Assembly: GCA_963780165.1 (NCBI GenBank)
Contig: CAWABB010000004.1
Coordinates: 62,001-126,000, forward strand
DNA length: 64,000 bases
Direction: 5' to 3'
Source: CAWABB01 sp963780165
GTDB taxonomy: Bacteria > Bacteroidota > Ignavibacteria > UBA10030 > UBA6906
The translations under genes were made by a program, and so were the position numbers. Below are positions 1 through 8,092 of the stretch, piece after piece (positions within the stretch are counted from its first letter, which is position 1; the number at the start of each line of letters is the position of its first letter). The notes under the pieces were generated by a model. It was not told where the DNA came from. It searched no databases and worked only from the letters and a program-made list of their open reading frames with translations.

Positions 1-3000
1 GCAGCCGAATCTCGTCCTGATGGATGTGACCCTGCAGGGCTCAATGGACGGCGTCGAAGCCGCAGGAGCCATCCGTTCCCAGTTCGGCATCCCCGTCGTC
101 TATCTCACCGCTCACTCCGATCAGACGACCCTTCAACGCGCAAAGATCACCGAGCCGTTTGGCTACATCCTCAAGCCGTTCGAAGACCGCGAGCTGGCGG
201 TCAACCTCGACATGGCGTTGTACAAGCATGCCACCGACCGAAAGGTCCGCGAGAGCGAGCGCTGGCTGGCCACGACGCTCCGGAGCATCGCCGATGCCGT
301 TGTGACCATCGATCGGACCCGACGCATCACGTTCATGAACCCCGTGGCAGAATCCATCACCGGCTGGACGATCTCCGAGGCGATCGGGAAGGACGTCGGA
401 GAGATCTGTACGGTGACAGACGAAGAGACCGGTGTGCCCTGCCTGTGCCTGACGGCGGAGAGCGGCATCGACACACTCGCGGCCATCTCAAGCAACCATG
501 CGGTCCTGGTGTCCCGGGAAGGACGTCGGACGCCTGTCGAGCAGATCGCCGCACCGATCCGCGACGAGAACGGTATCGTATCGGGCGCCGTCGTTCTGTT
601 CCGAGATGTCACTGAGCGCAAACAAGCCGAGCGCGAGCTCCGGGCGAGCGACGTGCGCTTCAGGACCGCCTTCGGGCATACGCCGATCGGCATGGCCGTG
701 CTCACGCCGGAAGGTGAGTTCGCGGACGTCAACGAATCCTTCTGCACCATCACTGGCTACTCGGCCGAGGAGCTCCGGCAGAAGACGTTCCTCGACATTA
801 CCCATCCGGACGATCTCGCCGTCAGCCGCGAGCACGTCGGCAGGCTGACGCGCGGCGAAGTCGCACACATCGAGCTGGAAAAGCGGTACGTCCGCAAAGA
901 CGGGCACGTCGTATGGGCCCAGATGATCGCGTCCCTCGTCCGCAACGAGAGCGGTGCGCCGCTGTACTTCATCGCGCAGCTTCAGGATATCAGCGCCCGG
1001 CGGCGGTGGGAGACAATCCAGGGCGCCCTCTACCGGATCTCGCAGGTTGCGCACGAAGCGGACACGCTGGACATATTGTACGCCGCGATTCACGCGATCA
1101 TTGGCGAGCTCATGCCCGCAAACAATTTCTACATCGCGCTCCATGACGAAGCAGAGGATCTGATTCGGTTCCCGTACTACCGTGACGAGATCGACGCGGA
1201 CAACAGTCCGCAGCGGCCCGGGAAGACCCTCACGGCGCATGTCCTCCGTACGTCGCGCTCCCTGCTGGCCCCACCGGACGTGTTCACGGAGCTGGTTCGC
1301 GCCGGGGAAGTCGAGCTTGTCGGCGCGCCGTCGATCGACTGGCTCGGCGTCCCGTTGATCAAGCACGGAAAAACGTTCGGCGTCCTGGTGCTGCAGAGCT
1401 ACACCGAGGGCGTCCGTTACGGCGACGAGGAACGCCGGATTCTGGAATACGTGTCGGCTCAGGTGGCGATGGCGATCGAGACGAAGCAAGCCGAAGACGG
1501 TGTGCGGAGGAGCGAGGCGACGATGAAAGCCATCTTCAACGTCACCGAAGACCTCGTCATCCTGACGGACACCAGCGGCACCATCGTTACGACGAACGGT
1601 ACCTGGCCGCGATTGTTGAATCTTCCCGTTGATTCCCTGATCGCCCGGAATATGTTCGACCTGATGCCCGCGCATCTCAGGGAGTCCCGGCGCGTCCATT
1701 TCGACAGCGTGATCGGGCTGAACCAGGCGGCGCGGTGGGTGGACGAGAATTCCGGCACGTACTGGGACAACTGTCTTTACCCCGTGGTGAACGAGTCCGG
1801 GAGGGTGACCGCGGTCGCCATGTTCGCCCGCGACATCACCGAGCGAAATCGCGCGGAGCAGCAGCTCGCCCAGCGCGCCGAGGAGCTGCTGCACGCGAAA
1901 TCCACTGCGGAAGAGCAAGCGCGGATGGTGGAGCGGCAGGCCGACGAACTCCGGGCTGCCCGCGAAGAAGCGCTCGCGGCATCGCAACTCAAGTCCGAGT
2001 TCGTCGCGAACGTGAGTCATGAGATCCGGACGCCCATGAACGCCATCATCGGGATGACGGGCCTGCTGCTGGACACGCCCCTCACGCCGGAGCAGCGGGA
2101 ATCGGCCGATATCATCCGGACGTCCGGCGAGGCGCTGCTCTCGCTGATCAGTACGATCCTGGACTTCTCAAAGATCGAGGCCGGGAAGCTGACCCTGGAG
2201 CAGACGGATTTCGATCTGATCACTACGGTCGAAGAGGTCGTGGACCTCTTCTCCGCACAGGCCCACGAGAAAAGGCTCGAGCTTGCCTTCTCGCTTGACG
2301 CAGGCTGCCCCGTTGCCGTGCACGGCGATCCGGGCCGCCTCCGGCAGATTCTTGTGAACCTCGTGGGCAACGCGATCAAGTTCACGGACAAGGGGCACGT
2401 CACCATCCGCGCCGACGTCGAGGAGCAATCGTACTCCGACGCGCTGCTGCGGTTCCGCGTCGCCGATTCGGGCATCGGGATCTCAGAGGAAGGACGCTCG
2501 CGCCTCTTCCGCTCCTTCTCCCAGGCGGACGGGTCAACCACCCGGAAATACGGCGGGACGGGCCTTGGCCTGGCGATCTCGCGGCAGCTGGCGGAGATGA
2601 TGGGGGGAGCTATCGGGGTAGAGAGCACGCCGGGGTCGGGCAGCACGTTCTGGTTCACGATTCGCCTGAGGAAGCAGCGGCATCCCGCTCCTGTCCCCTC
2701 GCTGGGCGAAGTCATCCGGCGTGTTCGCGTCCTCGTGGTGGACGACAACGCTGTTGCGGCTTCACACCTTTCGCTCGCCCTGGCATGGTGGGGGATCACG
2801 GATGTCTCGATCACGACGCATGCAGGCGCGATGAAAGAGATCGAGCGAGCGTGTGCGGCTGGCAGACGGTACGATGTCGTGATGATCGATTGCCCGATCG
2901 ACGACGACCAGGGTCTTGAGCTCGCCGGCAGCATCCGGAGCGATCAGCGGATGTCCTCCACCCGCATCTTCCTGATGTCCGCATTCGGCCGGTCGCCGGT

Positions 3001-3964
3001 TCGGAACCGGGCCGCATTCCCCATGATGGGCTGGGTGAGCAAGCCGATACGGCATTATCCGCTCGCCAACGAGTTCGCCAGGGTCCTCGGTGGCAAGGCC
3101 GGGGGATGGGGCCAGGCAGACGCCGCTCACGTCGACCTCGCAGACGGACAGCCCTCCAGTGAGAAACTCCCTGCGAACCTCCGCGTGCTGCTGGCGGAGG
3201 ACAATCCGATCAACCAGAAGGTTGCGCTCGAAATGCTCAAGAAGCTCGGGTGCCGGGCCGACGTCGTGGGCAACGGACTGGAGGCCGTCGAGGCGGTCAG
3301 GCGTATTGCGTACGACATCGTCCTGATGGACTGCAGCATGCCGGAGCTCGACGGCTTTGGCGCGACCGCGGCCATTCGGGCCGAGGAAATGAGCGGGCGG
3401 CACTGCGTCATCGTCGCAATGACCGCGAGCGCTCTCGACGGGGACCGCGAGCGTTGTCTCGCGTCCGGTATGGACGATTACCTGTCGAAGCCGGTGCGCC
3501 CGCACGAGCTCCGCGAGAAGCTTCAGGAGTGGGTGCGGAAGCTCTCCGACGCCGGCAAAGTCGTGCGCCGGGAGCCACAGCTCTTCATCGTGCGTGAGGA
3601 TGTTCTGGACCGGTCGCGGCTGGCGGATCTCTCCGCCCTGTCGGACGGCGAGGACCCGTCCTGGATTACGAGTCTCGTCCAGCAGTTCATCCAGGACGCG
3701 CGGCTGCATGCCGAATCGGTGAGCTACCGTCTGGAGGTGGGAGACACCTCGGGAGCCGGGAAGGCGGCACACACGTTAAAGGGAAGCTCCGGAAATATGG
3801 GGCTCATACGATTGTCGCGCGTGTGCGGGTTATTGCAGATGGAATGCGGAGGAAACAGGCTGCCTGAAGCGCGCGCGCTTGTGGTCGAATTGCATCGCGA
3901 ACTGGATGTGGCTATCGAAGAACTCGCGTCGATCTACCCATTGCAGCAGGATACAGCAGCATGA
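1..3964 (+). CDS. Hybrid sensor histidine kinase/response regulator with HPt domain (5' end outside window)
   Basis: The reading frame is already open at base 2, inside a receiver domain (LMDVTLQGSMDGVE, then a KPF lysine motif), so the start lies upstream; the first internal ATG is at base 20. Numbering from that ATG, the order is partial receiver (to about 75), two PAS domains (80-330), GAF (340-490), PAS (500-620), HisKA with SHEIRTP and the phospho-His near residue 667, HATPase_c (770-885; N-box NLVGNAIKF, G-box GGTGLGL), a receiver near 900-1030 with a weak pattern, a canonical receiver from 1053 (LLAEDN, LMDCSMPELDG, SKP) and an HPt domain (AHTLKGSSG near 1249). It is expected to be a soluble multistep phosphorelay kinase, since no membrane segment is visible. 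The stop overlaps the next start by ATGA. The signal sensed is unknown. Confidence 0.93.
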   Translation, partial: QPNLVLMDVTLQGSMDGVEAAGAIRSQFGIPVVYLTAHSDQTTLQRAKITEPFGYILKPFEDRELAVNLDMALYKHATDRKVRESERWLATTLRSIADAVVTIDRTRRITFMNPVAESITGWTISEAIGKDVGEICTVTDEETGVPCLCLTAESGIDTLAAISSNHAVLVSREGRRTPVEQIAAPIRDENGIVSGAVVLFRDVTERKQAERELRASDVRFRTAFGHTPIGMAVLTPEGEFADVNESFCTITGYSAEELRQKTFLDITHPDDLAVSREHVGRLTRGEVAHIELEKRYVRKDGHVVWAQMIASLVRNESGAPLYFIAQLQDISARRRWETIQGALYRISQVAHEADTLDILYAAIHAIIGELMPANNFYIALHDEAEDLIRFPYYRDEIDADNSPQRPGKTLTAHVLRTSRSLLAPPDVFTELVRAGEVELVGAPSIDWLGVPLIKHGKTFGVLVLQSYTEGVRYGDEERRILEYVSAQVAMAIETKQAEDGVRRSEATMKAIFNVTEDLVILTDTSGTIVTTNGTWPRLLNLPVDSLIARNMFDLMPAHLRESRRVHFDSVIGLNQAARWVDENSGTYWDNCLYPVVNESGRVTAVAMFARDITERNRAEQQLAQRAEELLHAKSTAEEQARMVERQADELRAAREEALAASQLKSEFVANVSHEIRTPMNAIIGMTGLLLDTPLTPEQRESADIIRTSGEALLSLISTILDFSKIEAGKLTLEQTDFDLITTVEEVVDLFSAQAHEKRLELAFSLDAGCPVAVHGDPGRLRQILVNLVGNAIKFTDKGHVTIRADVEEQSYSDALLRFRVADSGIGISEEGRSRLFRSFSQADGSTTRKYGGTGLGLAISRQLAEMMGGAIGVESTPGSGSTFWFTIRLRKQRHPAPVPSLGEVIRRVRVLVVDDNAVAASHLSLALAWWGITDVSITTHAGAMKEIERACAAGRRYDVVMIDCPIDDDQGLELAGSIRSDQRMSSTRIFLMSAFGRSPVRNRAAFPMMGWVSKPIRHYPLANEFARVLGGKAGGWGQADAAHVDLADGQPSSEKLPANLRVLLAEDNPINQKVALEMLKKLGCRADVVGNGLEAVEAVRRIAYDIVLMDCSMPELDGFGATAAIRAEEMSGRHCVIVAMTASALDGDRERCLASGMDDYLSKPVRPHELREKLQEWVRKLSDAGKVVRREPQLFIVREDVLDRSRLADLSALSDGEDPSWITSLVQQFIQDARLHAESVSYRLEVGDTSGAGKAAHTLKGSSGNMGLIRLSRVCGLLQMECGGNRLPEARALVVELHRELDVAIEELASIYPLQQDTAA

Positions 3965-4542
3965 AGATACTCATTGCTGAAGACGACGTGGTCTCGCGCC
4001 GCCTCCTTGAAAGCGTTCTGGCCAAGCTGGGGTACGAGGTGATCTCGACGGAAAACGGGCGGGAAGCCTGGACCTCCTTTCTTGTCGAAACGCCCCGCAT
4101 TCTGATCACGGACTGGATGATGCCCTTCGTTGACGGGCCCGAGTTGTGCCGGAAGGTGCGGAGTGACCAGCGGTTCCGCTATACGTACATCATCATGCTG
4201 ACGGCCCTGGCCGGGCGGAAGTTCTATCTCGAGGGCATGAATGCCGGGGCCGACGATTTTCTGAACAAACCGTTCGATATGGAAGAGCTCTCGGTGCGCC
4301 TGATGGCGGCGGAGCGGATCCTCGACCTGCAGGCAGAAGTCAGCATTCTCAACGGGCTCCTGCCGACCTGTTCCTACTGCAAGAGCATCCGCGACGAGAA
4401 GAATGAGTGGCAGCCGCTGGAGGAGTTTGTGGCGACCCGGACGTCGACGTCGTTCTCGCACACAATCTGTCCGGAATGCGCCGCCAGGGCCGGAGACAAA
4501 GCTGCCGGGAAGACATCGCAACAGCAGGAGGCCGCTGCATGA
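3961..4542 (+). CDS. Response regulator receiver protein with C-terminal Cys-rich (CxxC...HxxCxxC) tail
   Basis: 193 aa. Residues 1-125 form a receiver: acidic pocket AEDD, phospho-acceptor Asp in ITDWMMP, Thr in MLTAL, Lys in LNKPF. The remaining 60 residues are not a DNA-binding domain. They carry CSYCKSIRD, about 25 residues, then FSHTICPEC, which looks like a small zinc-ribbon-like module also found attached to other bacterial receiver and PAS proteins. The start overlaps the kinase stop (ATGA) and the stop overlaps the next start (ATGA), so the trio is probably translationally coupled and this is a likely phosphorelay partner of the kinase. Metal binding is inferred from the Cys/His spacing. 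Confidence 0.88.
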   Translation: MKILIAEDDVVSRRLLESVLAKLGYEVISTENGREAWTSFLVETPRILITDWMMPFVDGPELCRKVRSDQRFRYTYIIMLTALAGRKFYLEGMNAGADDFLNKPFDMEELSVRLMAAERILDLQAEVSILNGLLPTCSYCKSIRDEKNEWQPLEEFVATRTSTSFSHTICPECAARAGDKAAGKTSQQQEAAA

Positions 4543-5150
4543 AACGGATACTCTTTGCCGAAGACGACGCCGTCACGCGGCTTGTCGTCACGGCGCAGCT
4601 CCAGAAACTCGGCTACGAGACGATGGTCGCCCGCGACGGTGTGGAAGCGCTGGAGATTTTCCGGCGGGAGAAGCCGTCCATCGTTATCACCGACTGGATG
4701 ATGCCGAACCTGGACGGCACCGACCTCTGCCGGGAAATCAGGAAGCAGGTGGACGCGCGGTACACGTACGTGATCATCCTGACGGCGCTTGACCGCAAGG
4801 CGGGATACGTGGAGGGGATGAAAGCCGGAGCGGACGACTTTGTGTCTAAGCCGTGCAGCATGGAAGAGCTCAACGTGCGGCTTCGGGTGGCCGAGCGGAT
4901 ACTTACCCTGCAGGCGGAGGCGAAGCAGCTTGAAGACCTGCTTCCGATCTGTCCCGAATGCCAGCGAATCATGACAGAGGATGGCGCGTGGCAGCAGGTG
5001 GAGTCGTATATCATGCGACGCACTGACGCACACTTCTCCCATGGGATTTGTCCGGCGTGCTTCGAAAAGCACATCAAGCCGCAACTCGATCGCTACACAT
5101 CCTCGAAGAGTACGCCGGGAAGCGGAAAGGGGATGACAGCCGCGGCATAA
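4539..5150 (+). CDS. Second response regulator receiver protein with C-terminal Cys-rich tail
   Basis: 203 aa from the ATG that overlaps the previous stop (ATGA); in-frame upstream starts would run deep into the preceding gene. The receiver has AEDDA, ITDWMMPNLDG, ILTAL and SKPCS. Its tail repeats the architecture of the neighbour: CPECQRI, then FSHGICPAC, then a basic Ser/Thr-rich end. The two proteins are clearly paralogous along their whole length, so a tandem duplication is likely. There is no output domain of known type, so it is probably a single-step relay or a protein-interaction regulator. Confidence 0.87.
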   Translation: MKRILFAEDDAVTRLVVTAQLQKLGYETMVARDGVEALEIFRREKPSIVITDWMMPNLDGTDLCREIRKQVDARYTYVIILTALDRKAGYVEGMKAGADDFVSKPCSMEELNVRLRVAERILTLQAEAKQLEDLLPICPECQRIMTEDGAWQQVESYIMRRTDAHFSHGICPACFEKHIKPQLDRYTSSKSTPGSGKGMTAAA

Positions 5151-5199
5151 TCCGGGTCACCACAGGAGCCGGTGGCCCCTTCCAGATCACGAGGCAGCC

Positions 5200-5367
5200 A
5201 TGAGTTGCTCGACTGCAGAGAGTGGCTTTGTGTGCACGCGATTGGTCATGCTCGCGGGCATGCTTGCTTCAGCGGTGGCGGCATTTGTCGTGCTCAGCCG
5301 ACTCAGGGAGGACGGGACCGCCATGCCTGTCATCCCGGATGCGGGGGACGAGATCAACGGAATGTAG
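5200..5367 (+). CDS. Putative 55-aa single-pass membrane protein
   Basis: This short frame begins ATGAGTTGC, 5 bases after a GAGG at 5191-5194, and ends at a TAG. A hydrophobic stretch (residues 15-33, LVMLAGMLASAVAAFVVL) is followed by a charged C-terminal part, as expected for a small inner-membrane protein. It sits between the receiver pair and the convergent flavoprotein gene. No family is recognised. The main support is the transmembrane pattern and modest ribosome site; it could be a chance frame in GC-rich DNA. Confidence 0.4.
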   Translation: MSCSTAESGFVCTRLVMLAGMLASAVAAFVVLSRLREDGTAMPVIPDAGDEINGM

Positions 5368-5390
5368 ATCAACGCGGGTGGCCAGGGCCT

Positions 5391-6824
5391 CTAGGCCGGG
5401 ACCCGGCGTCGCTGAAGGTAGTCGCGGATTGCTGACGCTGCGCGTTTTCCGTCCCGCATCGCCAGAATCACCGTCGCGCCTCCGCGGGCGAGATCCCCTC
5501 CGGCGAAGATCCCCTCCCGGGAGGTCTGCTGCTCGTCATTTGTCACGACAGTCCCGCGCTTCGACGTGGTGAGCCCGGGCGTTGTCGCCTGGATAATCGG
5601 ATTCGGTTTCTGTCCGATGGCTTCGATGACTGTCTGAACCTCCAGCACGAATTCCGATCCCGGGATCACGACCGGTGACCGCCGGCCCGACGCATCCGGT
5701 TCACCCAGTTCCATCCTGACACATTCCAACCCCTTGACCCAGCCGTTCTCATCGCCAAGGATCTTCGTCGGATTGGTGAGCAGGAGGAGTTCAACGCCCT
5801 CCTGTTCCGCGTGGTGGATCTCCTCGACCCGTGCCGGCATCTCCTTGCGGGATCGGCGGTAGACGAGATACGACTTCGCAGCCCCGAGCCGCCTGGCTGT
5901 GCGGACCGCATCCATTGCCGTGTTTCCACCGCCGATGACTGCGGCGGTTCGCCCGATTTTCACCGGCGTGTCGTTCTCGGGGAACTTGAATCCCCCCATG
6001 AGGTTCACGCGCGTGAGGAATTCGTTTGCGGAATAGACGCCGCTGAGGCTCTCGCCGGGGATCCCCATGAAGGTCGGCGTCCCCGCACCCGTCCCAAGGA
6101 AGATGGCGGAGAAACCCCATTCGTCAAAGAGCTCCTCGATGGTCGCGGTGCGCCCCACGACGAAGTTCGTGTAGATATCCACTCCCAACGCCTTGATGCG
6201 ATCGGTTTCGATATCCAGGATCTCCTTGGGCAGGCGGAACTCGGGGATGCCGTAGCGCAGCACGCCTCCCACGGCGTGCAGGGCCTCGAATATCGTGACC
6301 GCGTACCCCATCTTCGCGAGCTCCGCGGCGCAGGTCAGACCCGCGGGTCCGGAGCCGACGATCGCGACCTTCTCAGGATGTCGCTCTGCAATGACCGGCG
6401 GCTCAAACAGCGCATTGCGCATTTCGAAATCCGCCACAAACCGCTCGAGTTTGCCGATCGCCACAGGCGTCAGCTTCTTGCCGAGCACGCACAGCTCTTC
6501 GCACTGGGACTCCTGCGGGCAGACGCGCCCGCAGATCGCCGGGAGGTAGTTCGCCTCGCGGATCTTGCGCACCGCGCCGACGTAGTCCTTTTGCAGCATC
6601 AGCTGAATGAACCCCTTGATGTCGATCTCCACGGGGCATCCGTCCACGCACTTCGGCTCCTTGCACTCGAGGCACCGGGTGGACTCAACGATCGTCCGCT
6701 CCTCATCAAACCCGAACGAGACCTCGAGGAAATTCAGAATGCGGTCGTCTGCCCGCTGCTCGGAAGGCTCCTGGCGGGCGATCTTCATGCGCTCCGACGG
6801 CTTCAGTGGATTGAGCGCACTCAT
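5391..6824 (-). CDS. NADPH-dependent glutamate synthase small-chain-type flavoprotein (NfnB/SudA/GltD-like)
   Basis: 477 aa. The N-terminus has two Fe-S Cys clusters (CLECKEPKCVDGCP and CGRVCPQESQCEELC). These precede an FAD-binding Rossmann fold (IVGSGPAGLTCA) and an NAD(P)-binding fold (VIGGGNTAMDA), with a final GDLARGGATVI FAD motif. This is the homotetrameric GltA/SudA subtype. The partner just upstream is a SudB/NfnA-like protein, so the pair more likely forms an NfnAB ferredoxin:NADP(+) transhydrogenase or sulfide dehydrogenase than a glutamate synthase; no GltB large subunit is seen nearby. The start chosen has a strong GGAGG and overlaps the upstream stop by ATGA. Confidence 0.9.
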   Translation of the reverse strand: MSALNPLKPSERMKIARQEPSEQRADDRILNFLEVSFGFDEERTIVESTRCLECKEPKCVDGCPVEIDIKGFIQLMLQKDYVGAVRKIREANYLPAICGRVCPQESQCEELCVLGKKLTPVAIGKLERFVADFEMRNALFEPPVIAERHPEKVAIVGSGPAGLTCAAELAKMGYAVTIFEALHAVGGVLRYGIPEFRLPKEILDIETDRIKALGVDIYTNFVVGRTATIEELFDEWGFSAIFLGTGAGTPTFMGIPGESLSGVYSANEFLTRVNLMGGFKFPENDTPVKIGRTAAVIGGGNTAMDAVRTARRLGAAKSYLVYRRSRKEMPARVEEIHHAEQEGVELLLLTNPTKILGDENGWVKGLECVRMELGEPDASGRRSPVVIPGSEFVLEVQTVIEAIGQKPNPIIQATTPGLTTSKRGTVVTNDEQQTSREGIFAGGDLARGGATVILAMRDGKRAASAIRDYLQRRRVPA

Positions 6825-7672
6825 CGCGCCTCCTCCGCAAGCGCCTGAAGCTTGCATTGATGTCGCTCGTTCGAAATCCTCTCCATGTCCACGTAGGTCC
6901 TGTTTCGCATCATCAGCTCGTCGAAGTCAACCTGGTGACCGTCGAATTCAGGGCCGTCCACACAGGCGAACTTCATCTGGGCGCCGACCGACACCCGGCA
7001 TCCGCCGCACATCCCGGTCCCATCCACCATGATCGTGTTGAGGCTCACGAGCGTATGCACGCCATAGGGGCGAGTGACATTAGAGACCGCCTTCATCATC
7101 GGAAGGGGGCCGATGGCGTAGACCGCTTTCGGGCGGTCGGACTCTTCCAGCAGTTCACGGAGCGGATCGGTCACGATGCCCTTTCGGGCGTAGGAGCCGT
7201 CGTCCGTCGTGACGATCACGCGCTCGGAGCAGGAGCGCATTTCCTCTTCCAGGATGACGAGGTCACGCGTCCTACCCCCGACAATGGTCACGACCTGGTT
7301 GCCGGCGTCGTGAAGTGCCCGCGCGATGGGATAGAGCTCCGCCGTTCCGACCCCCCCGCCGATGCACACGACGCGCCCGAACAGTTCGATGGGGGTTGGG
7401 TTGCCGAGCGGCCCGACGACGTCGCGTATGCTGTCGCCGGCGTTCAGCGTCGCGAGCTGCCTGGTGGTCTTCCCGACCGCCTGCACGATGATCGTGATCG
7501 TCCCACGGGCGGGGTCGCTGTCGGCGATTGTGATGGGGATGCGCTCGCCGTGCTCGTCTATGCGGAGCATGATGAAGTTGCCCGCCTTCCTTTTCCGGGC
7601 GATGAGGGGGGCCTCGATGACGTACTTTGTAATCGTTGCCGCCAGGGCGGTCTTCTCTGCAATTCGAAACAT
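6821..7672 (-). CDS. Sulfide/dihydroorotate dehydrogenase-like FAD/NAD-binding subunit (NfnA/SudB-like)
   Basis: 283 aa from MFRIAEK; the frame extends further upstream but without family similarity. A ferredoxin-reductase-type FAD domain (residues 1-100) is followed by an NAD-binding domain with VCIGGGVGTAELYP. A C-terminal iron-sulfur region (MCGGCRVSV and FACVDGPEFD) is typical of the [2Fe-2S]-binding end of DHOD electron-transfer subunits and of NfnA. It is translationally coupled to the following NfnB/SudA-type subunit. Expected role: cytoplasmic, possibly electron-bifurcating exchange between NADH, ferredoxin and NADPH. Reaction direction cannot be read from sequence. Confidence 0.88.
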   Translation of the reverse strand: MFRIAEKTALAATITKYVIEAPLIARKRKAGNFIMLRIDEHGERIPITIADSDPARGTITIIVQAVGKTTRQLATLNAGDSIRDVVGPLGNPTPIELFGRVVCIGGGVGTAELYPIARALHDAGNQVVTIVGGRTRDLVILEEEMRSCSERVIVTTDDGSYARKGIVTDPLRELLEESDRPKAVYAIGPLPMMKAVSNVTRPYGVHTLVSLNTIMVDGTGMCGGCRVSVGAQMKFACVDGPEFDGHQVDFDELMMRNRTYVDMERISNERHQCKLQALAEEAR

Positions 7673-7868
7673 TGAGCACCGGTAGGGTGGATGATCATCC
7701 CGAGGGTACAAGGCCCGTGCCACGAAGAATTGACAGATTCTGGAGGTTTTGGGGAGGGACCGGCGGTGCGTTTGCAGGTCTGCAAGGGTGACTCGCAGGG
7801 TTGCGACGCGGGGGGGGTGTGGATAGGGGGGGTAATCGGGCCCAAGCGGACTCCAAGCCTACCTCGCA

Positions 7869-7910
7869 AGCCTGCCATGTGCGTCACCTAGGTGACGCAC
7901 ATGGCAGGCT
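7869..7910. repeat. 42-bp perfect palindrome
   Basis: The two 21-base arms are exact reverse complements with no loop. The central 18 bases are GCGTCACCTAGGTGACGC; the outer arms read AGCCTGCCATGT and its complement. As RNA or cruciform DNA it would form a very stable hairpin. There is no T-run, so an intrinsic terminator is not obvious. It may be a protein-binding site or a dispersed palindromic repeat element. Confidence 0.85.
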
Positions 7911-8025
7911 CTTGGCAGGTTTGGCCGGTCAGGGTCGCAGGGATGGGGCAACGGGGGGGTGACGCACATCCTGCGCGCGCCGGAGAGAAACGGGTCGCCT
8001 TGCGGGTGCCCCGCGCCAGGAGGAG

Positions 8026-8053
8026 CGTGAGCGTCACCTAGGTGACGCTCACG
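8026..8053. repeat. 28-bp perfect palindrome sharing the core of the 7869 palindrome
   Basis: The arms CGTGAGCGTCACCT / AGGTGACGCTCACG are exact complements. The central 18 bases, GCGTCACCTAGGTGACGC, are identical to those of the 42-bp palindrome 157 bases away, while the flanks differ (TGAG against CATG). Conservation of the core with variable flanks suggests one recognition sequence or repeat family. It lies 39 bases downstream of the htpX stop on the minus strand. Confidence 0.8.
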
Positions 8054-8092
8054 TAATGGGGCCTGGCAGGCTGGGTTTGTGCCGGGGTCGGG

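Larger units (their letters stand above)
7673..8092. other. 420-bp non-coding spacer with palindromes and G-tracts
   Basis: No plausible gene is seen between the end of htpX and the start of the flavoprotein pair (both on the minus strand). The spacer holds two perfect palindromes with a common core, a lone half-site between them (GGTGACGCACAT near 7958) and many runs of 4-8 G on the plus strand between about 7800 and 7960. It must contain the promoter for the flavoprotein operon on the minus strand, but no convincing -35/-10 pair was found. Confidence 0.6.

Noticed and set aside
5172..5435. An 87-codon plus-strand frame overlapping the 55-aa candidate
   Set aside because: The composition is Gly/Arg/Cys/His-rich and it overlaps the end of the convergent flavoprotein gene; the alternative frame with a transmembrane segment and GAGG site is better.
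7691..7891. A 66-codon frame in the spacer before the flavoprotein genes
   Set aside because: It has no ribosome site or domain, runs through the G-tracts and ends within the 42-bp palindrome, so it is not credible as a gene.
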